A DNA stretch of 64,000 nucleotides, taken from NCBI GenBank assembly GCA_028386065.3, contig JAKUCV010001739.1, forward strand, positions 1-64,000, in the 5' to 3' direction. Each line of letters starts with the position of its first letter. Position 1 is the first letter of the stretch. The position numbers and the translations under genes were made by a program. The DNA is from Turnera subulata. Lineage: Eukaryota; Streptophyta; Magnoliopsida; Malpighiales; Passifloraceae. Below the pieces are notes generated by a model. That model was not told where the DNA came from. It ran no database searches and saw only the letters and a list, made by a program, of their open reading frames with translations. Of the stretch, positions 10,582 to 21,020 are shown piece after piece.

Positions 10582-11784
10582 TTATTTTTAATTGGGCTGG
10601 GCTTGGATAATACTGTCCAGCCCACTGCATAGAGCCCAGGCAGGCCCACGCAGCGAGCCACTAGCCCAACCCACGCGCAAGCCCAGCAACCCAAAAGACC
10701 AAGCCCAACATGCCAAAGCCCAACCAAAGCCCAACAAATTCACAACCCAACCCAAAACTCGCGGGTCGACCCGTCCTACCCATCAACAAACGGGTCGTCA
10801 CCACGGGCTTACCTTGAGCAAACGGGCGACGGCGGTGATGCTGGCGCGGCGCGACGGGACGAATGGCGAGGCAGGCGACTCCGAGGCGAAGGCGACAACG
10901 AGAGGAGGCGGCGGAACGCTGTGCCGCCAGCGTCGACGGCCGGCTGTTCGCTTCGTCGGCAGTGGATCTCCTCAAGGCGGCGCCGGCTGCTTGGAGCTGC
11001 AGAGGAGGCGGCGATGAAGCGAGCAGGAGGGGCGTCGTCGGTCGCAGAACTCGGAGCAACTTCGTCGCAAGGAGGGAGGAAGCAAGTCGCGGCGGCAGTG
11101 GCAGCAAGGAGGTGCAGCCGTGGTGGTTTCGTGGTGTGCAGGCGCGGCGGCGGAGAGGAAACTACGAGGGCGGCGGCAACCCCTCCTCCTGTTCTTCTTT
11201 TTTTTCTTCTCTTTCTTTTTTTCTTTTTTTTTCCTTTCTTTTCTCTCTTTTTTTTTTTCCTTCTCCCTTTTTTTTTCTCTTCTCTTCCTCTCCTCTTCCA
11301 CCGGCTGCCTTCTTTTATTCTGTTTTTTTTTTTACTATTAAGCATGTGAGCAATAATGCAAATCGGCTGTATTACGGGCGAATCCGATCCGGACCAGAAA
11401 ATAACAGATACCTCCTTAGTTATTTTCCGATGTGATTTTCCGGGAAATTCCGAAACTCGAAAAATACCAACTTAGTTCCAAAAAATCCACGGGAAAATCA
11501 CGAGCGCGGGAAAACCCTCGGTTTCGAAAAACGACTCCTGATTTACCTTGAATTAATTACCCAAGATTAATTCAACAGTAAATCATGGTAAATAGAATTT
11601 TACAGTCCCGGTAAAAATTCAAATTTTACCCGGGCTGTTACATTCTACCCCCCTTAAAAAGAATTTTGTCCCCGAAATTCCGTCTTATCCGTGGGTCCTA
11701 CCACGATAAGCTTCTGGCACACTCTGCCAGGTGTCCAAACTCAACATGAGATACCGCTTATACCCTTAAGCGACATCTCATCCG

Positions 11785-11794
11785 CTTATAAATA
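11785..11794 (+). promoter_or_regulatory. TATA box for the 125-residue ORF
   Basis: CTTATAAATA lies 35-45 bases before the ATG at 11829. Inferred core promoter, antisense to element C. Confidence 0.5.
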
Positions 11795-11828
11795 CCAAAC
11801 CTCACAGCCGAGACATTCACTCTCAGCC

Positions 11829-12206
11829 ATGGACTCTCCACTTCGTTCTCGTACGACCTCAGATTCCGAGAACAACAGCTACATCGGCGGCACAGCTTTC
11901 CCGACAAGCTCCGATGAAGAGCCTCCAAAGAAACGGTTCAAGACCAACATCATCGGCCTGGAGGAGTGCATGGTGGTCTCCCCAAAGCGACGGAAGAAGC
12001 GTGCCGGCAAGAAAGCTGAGGACAAGAAAGGCAAGGCGGTAGCTGAAAGCAGCACCCCGCAACAGAAGTTGACGCAGCTGAACGTCTCCCTGAGGAAGAT
12101 CAGCTCGGCGGTGGCACAAATTGAACTTGCGTGCGCGGAGCTGTTCCCTCACCTGAGGAATGTCCAACAACTTGTAAAAGACTTAGAGAAGCAAGTAACT
12201 CAGTAG
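11829..12206 (+). CDS. Small basic protein, unrecognised (element C cargo)
   Basis: The 125-residue frame starts at the first ATG downstream of a TATA box. An upstream in-frame ATG at 11691 lies before the TATA box and is not preferred. I do not recognise the protein. Residues 1-30 are Ser/Thr/Asp rich. Two basic clusters, PPKKRFK (about 32-38) and PKRRKKRAGKK (about 52-62), look like a bipartite nuclear localisation signal. Residues about 78-123 form a likely amphipathic helix or coiled coil with leucines at spaced positions. AATAAA lies 36 bases after the stop (12242-12247). It is antisense to element C and parallel to the ORF at 13131. A DNA-binding or chromatin-associated role would be a guess. 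Confidence 0.55.
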   Translation: MDSPLRSRTTSDSENNSYIGGTAFPTSSDEEPPKKRFKTNIIGLEECMVVSPKRRKKRAGKKAEDKKGKAVAESSTPQQKLTQLNVSLRKISSAVAQIELACAELFPHLRNVQQLVKDLEKQVTQ

Positions 12207-13014
12207 AGTACTTCTTCTTCGATGTAAGACTGTCATGAATTAATAAAATAAGTTTCCTTTTTAAAATCAAATCTCTTAGATTATAAATTCTTTTATTAAG
12301 ATATGGAAATTCATATTTAACTGAAAAGAAACAAAATATTTAAAACATAACAAAACCGTCATGAATAAAATCGAACATAATGATGTTACAAACAGGACCG
12401 TTAAAACGAATTATAACCAACATAAAGAAATTAAAAACAAAACAAGACTCGTTTAACAAAATCAAAACAAAAAGAAATTAAAACAAGATATGTTTTCATA
12501 CTCGGCGCTCTAGTTCGATCGTGTCCATTCTCAATCCTGAGAAACGTGACACGTACAGTTAACGGTGACGTCGGTTAATCTCGTGAAGAAGACATCCGTT
12601 AATTGGCAAGGCGACGATCACGGGAACGTCCTGTGTCCCTCGAAAGACACGTTACCCACTTGTTCATAATTTTCGCATAAGCCAAAATGTCTGTCAAGGC
12701 TCGTATCTCTCCACGATGTCCGAACAGTTGTGAGCTTGTCGCACATGCGCTCTACTCGAGATACGGCCCCATCCGTCTAGCCTCAACGGTCACGGATGCT
12801 AGTGATAAAAGATGCAAGAAAATAAATATAGTAAGACCATAAAAACAAAAGACAAGGTAGCCAGAGCAAAAGAAAATCATGAGTTAGGAAAAGCTTGAAA
12901 AACTCTGGCATGGGTCCGGAAAACGCGTAAATTGACAAAGCATTAAACACAACAACGATAAAATTCAAAAAGCAAATCTTGAAAATCGAAAACAATAAAC
13001 ACGCTCCCTATAGG
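12207..13014 (+). other. Spacer between the two cargo ORFs of C
   Basis: No long frame. A 51-codon ATG frame at 12687-12842 is open, but nothing supports it as a gene. The 12240-12480 part is A-rich on the plus strand. The stretch 12500-12790 has near-balanced composition and could be a remnant exon. Confidence 0.4.
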
Positions 13015-13024
13015 TGTATAAAAG
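13015..13024 (+). promoter_or_regulatory. TATA box for the endonuclease-fusion ORF
   Basis: TGTATAAAAG lies about 107 bases before the ATG at 13131. The homologous ORF at 1-312 has a TATA box in a comparable position. Confidence 0.5.
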
Positions 13025-13130
13025 AAGGAGCGGTGATGTGTAAATTATCAAAAGCATTAAAGCAACAAAACCATTCTGAAAAGCAAAAACGCAACGCTCC
13101 AAAAACAGAATCCCACACGTTCCAATCAAG

Positions 13131-13856
13131 ATGTCTGCTCCCTCTTCCGTTTTCTTTGTCGAAGGTGCCAACCTTGGCAGAAGGAACCGTCTGGCCTACA
13201 GCATGGTCAACGAGCGTGCTGAAGAACTACCGAACGAGCTCGGCAGGATGCCCCTGCTGGTCTTCGTCGACGAGCTCTACTCGTCACGGTTCTTCGTCAC
13301 TCCAATGGAAGAGGTGTTCTTCCTAGAGGACCATGGGACACTGAGGACTTCATACTACGGCTCAGCAAACTCCGTGATGTTCTTCATCTCGGATAGGCTT
13401 CAAGAGTTCAACCTGGAGTCCACTTGCCAGACTGTGGAGCAAGGCGCTTACTACCAGCTCTCAATGACAGCCCAGAGCATACCCAGAATGACTCGGCTAC
13501 CTCCAACCTGGCCAAAGGTACGGCTACTGGTGTGGAACTGCAGAGGAGTTGCAAGGCGTGCTCAGGAGTTCTCGCGAACCCTGAGGGACTTGAAGAACCA
13601 GTACAAGCCAAACATGGTCCTTCTGACAGAGACGCAGTGGCAACCACGGGACGATCACGGTCTGATTCCACTCCGATTCCCTCAAGCTAACCGGTTCGAG
13701 ATTCCTGACCAGCGCGACAGAGGTGGCATGTGGTTCTCTTGGAGCGATAGGGTCACGGTCGACGTCAACAGTGACGCAAACAGCTTCCGTGTCAATGTCG
13801 TTGCAAACCGTAAATTGTATTTTCTTGTTTTTATAAAATATCAGAAATCCATGTAA
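13131..13856 (+). CDS. Unrecognised family (copy 2) fused to truncated LINE-type endonuclease domain
   Basis: The 241-residue frame has two parts. Residues 1-104 match the partial ORF at 1-312 (about two thirds identical, no gaps). Residues about 130-235 resemble the start of an endonuclease/exonuclease/phosphatase domain as in plant LINEs. VWNCRG supplies Asn136, LLTETQ supplies Glu167, and GGMWFSWSD follows. The later Asp and His catalytic motifs are absent, so nuclease activity is not expected. After residue 227 the match fades into AT-rich sequence. A possible splice donor, CC|GTAAAT, lies at about 13807, so the real product may continue in an exon now lost. It lies antisense in element C, behind its own TATA box. 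Function is unknown; the fusion may be a captured host gene or a chimera made during retrotransposition. Confidence 0.65.
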   Translation: MSAPSSVFFVEGANLGRRNRLAYSMVNERAEELPNELGRMPLLVFVDELYSSRFFVTPMEEVFFLEDHGTLRTSYYGSANSVMFFISDRLQEFNLESTCQTVEQGAYYQLSMTAQSIPRMTRLPPTWPKVRLLVWNCRGVARRAQEFSRTLRDLKNQYKPNMVLLTETQWQPRDDHGLIPLRFPQANRFEIPDQRDRGGMWFSWSDRVTVDVNSDANSFRVNVVANRKLYFLVFIKYQKSM

Positions 13857-14153
13857 TATTTCCTTTTTATAAAATATCAAGTATCAATGTACTATTTCCT
13901 TTAGCAATCAAAATATTAATATTTTCCTTTATATCAAAATATCGGTACTACCAATAATATTTGTATTTTCGCATATTATGGCATCATTTACCTCTTATGT
14001 GTATGTTCCGCGACAGCTGGCGTCCCACGACTGGATCCATAGTGCACTAACTAAATGATGTAAAATAATAACAACTGGAGCGAACTATGCAAACAAGGAC
14101 ACAAACACACAAAGACTGCCCAACAAGACCTAACGCCCGCTCCGCTACCAAAA
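13857..14153. other. AT-rich tandem repeats and primer-binding site of C
   Basis: Imperfect repeats of TATAAAATATCA...TATTTCCTTT run to about 13960. The primer-binding site is read on the minus strand as TGGTAGCGGAGCGGGCG at 14134-14150, three bases from the right LTR. Confidence 0.7.
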
Positions 14154-14999
14154 TGTAACGCCCCGACCCGTATTTACCGTACACAGTAAACACGTGCCGG
14201 AACTGTGACAACCCAACCCAACAAAGCCCGACGGACTGCGTATAAAACAATAAACTGTCCAACGGCCCAATATCAAAAACTATAAACCGGCCCTTCGGCC
14301 CAACATAGAACTCGTCACCCGAACCCCAGGGACATCAACAACAACCAACTGGCCCAATGGCCCAAATACAACATATACATAGCAGAAGATTTAACAATAT
14401 GCACAGCGGAAGACTCTTAACTCACATGACAACATATGCAAAGCCCAATGCAACTAATGGATCCGAGTCCTGTCCGAGGGTACGCATCAGCTTGCCCGGT
14501 ATGTTCCTGCACTACAAACAACTCATCCTACGGGATGAAACCTCGTAGGCGAGGGGTGAGTCCGAAGCGCTCACCGACGAAAGATAAATAGAGATATATA
14601 ATCAACCGTAATACTTTTGAAATAAACACAACAATCACAACAATAAACACATACAATCACATCACAAGGATACTGCCATAACAACTAACACATACTTCAC
14701 GACAGAGGAATCCAACTCAAACAACACATCAGAGGAAACCAACACAAGCAACACGATAGAGGAATCTACTAAATCATATCAAGCCAAGACCCATAGAATA
14801 CTTGTTAATTATCTTAATACCAATTTTATCTTCCGAGCCCGTCACTAGACAAGCTAGGGTCGTACCAGGTTATCAATTAATTCTGGATGCCAGGTCAAAG
14901 AACCATACCATATCTTACCATACTGGGACCACGTCCCAAATTACCAAATCACACCGGGTTCAACAACCCAAATACCATATCGGGATCAACATCCCAAAA

Positions 15000-15381
15000 C
15001 CGGATATTCGGTATATATCCGAACCACTGGGTATTCGGTATACCCCAACCACAGGCATCAACATGCCAACCGGATATTCGGTATATCCGAACCACTGGGT
15101 ATTTGGTATACCCTAACCACAGGCAACAATATGCCAACCGGATATTCGGTATATCCGAACCACTGGGTATTTGGTATACCCTAACCACAGGCATCAACAT
15201 GCCAACCAAATCAATACCCCAACCACAGGCATCAACATGCCAACCGGATATTCGGTATATCCGAACCACTGGGTATTTGGTATACCCTAACCACAGGCAA
15301 CAATATGCCAACCGGATATTCGGTATATCCGAACCACTGGGTATTTGGTATACCCTAACCACAGGCATCAACATGCCAACC
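15000..15381. repeat. 68-bp tandem repeat in right LTR C, five copies
   Basis: Copies start at 15000, 15070, 15138, 15244 and 15312, with a partial unit inserted at about 15206-15243. The left LTR has three, so the array changed copy number after insertion or the left one contracted. Confidence 0.92.
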
Positions 15382-16819
15382 AAATCAAGTAACCAAACCA
15401 AGTAACCGACCATAGCATCCCAGAATTAATTTTCAAACCATCGGGTCGTACCACTACTTCCCACATATTTCATCATCTCATATCAAGTCCAATTCCAATT
15501 TCCACTTTCCATTTCTCAATTATCCACAGTCCATAGTTTATTCCAATTATTCAACACAACACTGTCTACTACCAACAATCACAATATCCATAACAGCTAA
15601 ACAATTATCTAATTCCTATCAGCTCAGGTTACACAACAGACAAATCCTTCAACAGTTTCATAACATCATTACTCGCAGTCTGACATCAATCTCAACACAA
15701 TATCCAGTAAACCAATAACGGCCAAACAGCGGTTCAATCAAGCAACTCAATATCATAGCAACACCAACAACCGTAACTATAGCAGCCAATAACCAACATA
15801 ATTCCATATTACCAAACATCCATCAATAATACATGTAACACCAATTATTCACAATTAACAGTTCATCACAATATCCACACGACCAATAGCACAGTCCAAC
15901 AACAGCGACATCAATAACCATGACAGTCAAATATCCAACAATGTCCCTCTCAGTAGTTCATTCAAACAACAAAACACACAATTATCCACATTGACCAGTT
16001 CATCATTATTCTCAACACAATATCACAAATCCAATATCACAGTCTAACATCAACAACAGCGACAACATCATAGCAGTCAGTCAACCAACAGTAATTGTCC
16101 CAGTAGTTCAATCAAGCAACAAAACAAACACAGTATTATGGGCACATATCAAGGGTTATCCATCCTCACCTTGGCCGATTACTCAACTCCGGAATTAATG
16201 ACCGGTCCGACGCCGGCTCCTCGGGAAACTGCCCGATATCCAAACCTACACACAAGACAATACATACACATAAATGCACATAAGAGTATGTCATGATGCC
16301 AATTTTACGAAATTACCCATCCCGGTTACTTATCCTTTATTATCTCCATTTATCGAAAATATTTAACCATACGTATATCCGAATATAATTTCGGTACTAT
16401 ATTTTAATTAAAATTTTTTTCAAAATATTTTTATAAAATAATTATAATTTTCCAAAATTATAATTACTATAATTTTTCTGAAAATTATAACATATGTATA
16501 TATTTATTTTTCTAGAATATTATATTTTTAATAAAACTATTTGACATAATATAATTACCAAATATTATTACATAAGGAAACCATGTTTCCAGAAAATATA
16601 ATTATATAAACTTTATTTTCCTGAGAATAATTACGAATTTACGTATATACATATATAAAATTCAACATAAAATACTTTTCCAAACACTTACATTATCAAA
16701 ATAATTATATATTTCAGAAATATCAATCATGTATACCATAAATTCATATTTTCCCAAAATACTCCATGATTTAATTTTCAAAGTATTAACCATAAATATA
16801 TATATATATATATATCAGA

Positions 16820-16821
<2 letters not shown>

Positions 16822-16874
<53 letters not shown>

Positions 16875-16875
16875 T
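16822..16875. repeat. (TTA)n microsatellite
   Basis: About 18 uninterrupted TTA units. The equivalent tract in the left LTR (about 10546-10590) is shorter and interrupted. Confidence 0.92.
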
Positions 16876-17941
16876 TTAATTGGGCTGGGCTTGGATAATA
16901 CTGTCCAGCCCACTGCATAGAGCCCAGGCAGGCCCACGCAGCGAGCCCAGCGCAGCCACTAGCCCAACCCACGCGCAAGCCCAGCAACCCAAAAGACCAA
17001 GCCCAACATGCCAAAGCCCAACCAAAGCCCAACAAATTCACAACCCAACCCAAAACTCGCGGGTCGACCCGTCCTACCCATCAACAAACGGGTCGTCACC
17101 ACGGGCTCACCTTGAGCAAACGGGCGGCGGCGGTGATGCTGGCGCGGCGCGACGGGACGAACGGCGAGGCAGGCGACTCCGAGGCGAAGGCGACAACGAG
17201 AGGTGGCGGCGGAACGCTGTGCCGCCAGCGTCGACGGCCGGCTGTTCGCTTCGTCGGCAGTGGATCTCCTCAAGGCGGCGCCGGCTGCTTGGAGCTGCAG
17301 AGGAGGCGGCAATGAAGCGAGCAGGAGGGGCGTCGTCGGTCGCAGAACTCGGAGCAACTTCGTCGCAAGGAGGGAGGAAGCAAGTCGCGGTGGCAGTGGC
17401 AGCGAGGAGGTGCAGCCGTGGTGGTTTCGTAGTGTGCAGGCGCGGCGGCGGAGAGGAAACTACGAGGGCGGCGACAACCCCTCCTCCTGTTCTTCTTTTT
17501 TTTCTTCTCTTCCTTTTTTTCTTTTTTTTTTCCTTTCTTTTCTCTCTTTTTTTTTCCTTCTCCCTTTTTTTTTTCTCTTCTGTTCCTCTCCTCTTCCACC
17601 GGCTGCCTTCTTTTATTCTGTTTTTTTTTTTTACTATTAAGCATGTGAGCAATAATGCAAATCGGCTGTATTACGGGCGAATCCGATCCGGACCAGAAAA
17701 TAACAGATACCTCCTTAGTTATTTTCCGATGTGATTTTCCGGAAAATTCCGAAACTCGAAAAATACCAACTTAGTTCCGAAAAATCCACGGGAAAATCAC
17801 GAGCGCGGGAAAACCCTCGGTTTCGAAAAATGACTCCCGATTTACCTTGAATTAATTACCCAAGATTAATTCAACAGTAAATCACGGTAAATAGACTTTT
17901 ACAGTCCCGGTAAAAATCCAAATTTTACCCGGGCTGTTACA

Positions 17942-18438
17942 TCAAGAGTGACATCTCAACAAAATCCAATGCAAAGGAAAATAAGGATAAAATAACGACA
18001 AAAGAAGAAAATGATATGCATGTCGGCTCTATAGATCCAACCGGGAGAAGAAGCACAGCTACCTGCTAGGATATCCACGTCCGTACTCTGGAAAGGAAGA
18101 GAGAGACAACACGCTAACTAAGAGTCTGAAAAACAGCGGTGGCGATTATGTGAGTCGCCTACTCAGTGAGCAGTATAAATCTAGTTAAGTAGGTGTGCAA
18201 AGCGAGCTCGAAAGGAGAGTAGAGAAACAAGCACAAGTAAGCAAACACACAATAACCAGTACTAACATGCCAACAACATACAATCAAACAGTTTATGTTT
18301 TACATCCATTTGTGTGTTAAGTTTAATATTATATTTATTATTTAGGGCCCCCTACTATGTGCGTCGAGCTCGGTCCCGTCTCATGAGACAACCAGGGCGA
18401 AAGCCCAATATAACCAGGCATATAGCCCAAATATCACC

Positions 18439-18483
<45 letters not shown>

Positions 18484-20386
18484 GAGAAAGAGGGAGGTAG
18501 AAAGGGGGAGGTAGAAGGAGGGAGGTAGAACCGGTCATCACTGACCCATATGCTAAACCGCATATACCATGCTATCCCGCATGCAAACCCGAGGGGTATC
18601 ACTTTCCGCTCGAACCAACCGGTCATCAGCACACAGTAGTATGTCTTTTATAGTATATCATTCTTATTCATACTTAAGAGTTCATGTGTGCCAAAGAGTT
18701 ATGATTTATCAGGATTGTGTGAATTATTCATCAAATCTACATCCGGGTTCCAACCCACATCACATCACACAGTCCACCTAAAATCATATCACATGTTATA
18801 TCCCTTAGCAATTTAAAGTCATGATCATCCAACAAATAGTAACACACAGGCACACAATACAGATCATGGCATGTTAGCAAACAAGGCATGCAACTCAGAC
18901 AAACCAATCTAACAAGCACATGCATACAATCATTAAAAGACTTATAAAGTCACCTCAACGACGATTATCCAGTGGAGCTTTCCCCAAGACAGATCCTCCA
19001 GCTCCCGAGGTATTACCCGTGTCTGAATATCGGCACATATAATAATTACCAAAACAGTTATAATAAACCGTGCATGCATGATACTTATGTGCTCATCTGA
19101 GTGAAACCTGACCCAAACTACCCGGTTATGCAACTCCAGGGTCTAAGCCCAATAGGGTAACTCCAAAGTGATTGGGACCTAAAGTGCTCCGGCTTAAGCC
19201 CAATTAAGTCCATAAACTATCCCCGGGCCTAAAGCCCATTCCTTATGTCCATAACGAGTTCCCGGGCCTAAAGCCCACTTCCTTAAGTCCAGAATAACCA
19301 ATAATGTCATTGAGCCTTAAGCCCAAATCTTAGATCCATAAAAACATCATAAGGCCTTTAGAGTTAGATTGTTGGGCCTGGGCCCGGTTTAATTAATTTC
19401 CGTTCTAAGGTCAATCCCGAGCCCAAGAGTTAAACGACCTAAGATTCTATCCGTGTCGGTAAATTTCCGGCCACACGCTCTCACACCCCCGCACACGGTT
19501 TCCCCTAACCCAGTATTCCCAATAAATGAAAGTACTTGTTTAATAATACATGCCATGGATGAGATTAAAACATAACAAAGAAGATACCCTCAAGCCGAAA
19601 ATATTCTGCCTCGTCGGAACAGTACCCGAGCCTTCGCCGGAAAATCCCGAGCTTCGCCGGATTCCGGTAAACCTCGCCGGCAGAATTCACCAAAGCACCA
19701 AACAACCACAACAGCACTTACACAGCCCAGAAACTCCAATTCAACAACACATACACCATAAAAACGAATAGAAGAAGGAAAGGGCTTAGCATCCTTACCG
19801 GAATAATCACTGCTCCAACCCGGATCTGCCGAAAAACCACTGGACCCGAGCTCGTCTGTACGCCGCTGGAAACCACCTCAACGGCGAGCCACTGCCTAGA
19901 ACATCCAATCCCGACCACCGCAAAGCCAACAACAACAACCAACGAACACCACAACACCCAATTAGCCGAGGTCGGCACCAAGAACACAAAGAACAACGGA
20001 AAGGAAATCGAAACAAAAAGAAACGATGGAGAACTCACCAGGCACGCTGGCGCAAGGCTCACTCGACCGCTGGCTGTGTCTTCACCGTCCACAACCAGAA
20101 CGACTGGCCTCGTCTCCCTCTCCAAGAACCCGTGCGTCGAGGTAACCACGACGACCTCCAAACGGGATAGTGACGACGGCAACGGCTTAGAACACAAAGG
20201 CGATGGCGGCTCGTCGTGGACCCGTCCTCGATGCCGCGTAGAGGAAGAATTCGGGGCGGCGGTAGCGTCGTGCGAGCGGGAGAAACAAATGAAAGAAAGT
20301 GAAGCCAAGAGAGAGAGGGAATCGGGGTAGGTAACGATTTGGGGAAAGAGGGATTGTAGGAGAGGAGAAGAGGATGAGGGAGAGAG
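17942..20386 (-). mobile_element. Middle segment of left LTR B
   Basis: It continues the LTR B sequence interrupted at 8056, after the TCAAG duplication. It contains a GA microsatellite (18440-18479), GGAGGTAGAA repeats, several GGGCCTAAAGCCC units (about 19160-19400) and CGCCGGAAAATCCC repeats near 19630-19680. Open frames here (19718-20308) are not genes. Confidence 0.88.
18440..18479. repeat. (GA)n microsatellite in LTR B
   Basis: About 20 GA units followed by GGGAGGTAGAA repeats. Shorter GA tracts are at the same LTR position at about 42996-43019, and in element A at about 20990-21016. Confidence 0.93.
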
Positions 20387-20989
20387 TGAAACGCCCGTGT
20401 CCCAATTTATTAATAAAAATTAAATATTTAATACAAAATGACCAAATTGCCCTTATCATTCCCGGGACACAAAAATCATCAACAACATGATCACAATCAA
20501 ATCAAATAATGATAAATACAAAGGAATCAAGTACGCAGCGGAAGGCTAAACATAATGACAACATGTATGCAGAGAACCCTATGGATCCGACCCGAGGAGA
20601 GGAATGCACCGCCACCTGCTGATATGCTCTTCTGATCAACGATCAGCTAGCCTGTAATAAACTGTGAGGGGGTGAGACCAACCACTGTCTCACCGCAGAC
20701 AAATAAACCAATAATATACAAAACAAATCAACTACAAATACACCGGCAATGGCAACAGCAAACACAGAGCACAACAATTCACAATACATAACACCAGTCA
20801 TCACCAGACTTCAACCATCACTATCATTACTTATATTATTATCTTTGTTATTAAGGTTAAGTATTTTATTTAGGGCCCTCTACTGTGTGCGTCGAGCTCG
20901 GTCCCGTCTGATCAGACAACCAGGCACGAAGCCCAAATAAACCAGGCACGAAGCCCAAATAAACCAGGCACGAAGCCCAACATATCCAT

Positions 20990-21020
<31 letters not shown>

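Larger units (their letters stand above)
8057..11642 (-). mobile_element. Left (3') LTR of C
   Basis: It is 3586 bases, starts TGAAACGACCCGACCC and ends GGGCTGTTACA. It contains the 68-bp repeat array (8903-9108), a TTA tract (about 10546-10590), a GC-rich segment (about 10620-11180) and a long pyrimidine tract (about 11185-11335). GC-rich open frames at 10592-11435 are composition artefacts and are not annotated as genes. Confidence 0.92.
8057..17941 (-). mobile_element. Non-autonomous LTR retrotransposon C carrying antisense ORFs
   Basis: Two LTRs (8057-11642 and 14154-17941) flank a 2.5-kb internal region, and the element is bounded by the target duplication TCAAG (8052-8056 and 17942-17946). 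The primer-binding site beside the right LTR and the polypurine tract beside the left LTR (minus strand, from 11643) set minus orientation. No gag, protease, reverse transcriptase or integrase is present in either strand of the interior. Two plus-strand ORFs with their own TATA boxes are found instead. It therefore needs an autonomous partner and carries foreign cargo. Confidence 0.93.
14154..17941 (-). mobile_element. Right (5') LTR of C
   Basis: It is 3788 bases, starts TGTAACGCCCCGACCC and ends GGGCTGTTACA. It matches the left LTR throughout. The extra length comes mainly from more copies of the 68-bp repeat and a longer TTA tract. Both ends preserve TG...CA. Confidence 0.93.

Noticed and set aside
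10592..11435. Overlapping long frames on both strands in GC-rich LTR C (also 16880-17734)
   Set aside because: Frames overlap in all phases, are Arg/Ala/Ser and then Phe/Leu homopolymers, and lie inside LTRs. They reflect GC-rich and polypyrimidine composition.
12687..12842. 51-codon frame between the cargo ORFs of C
   Set aside because: No TATA box, no homologue in the window and too short to support.
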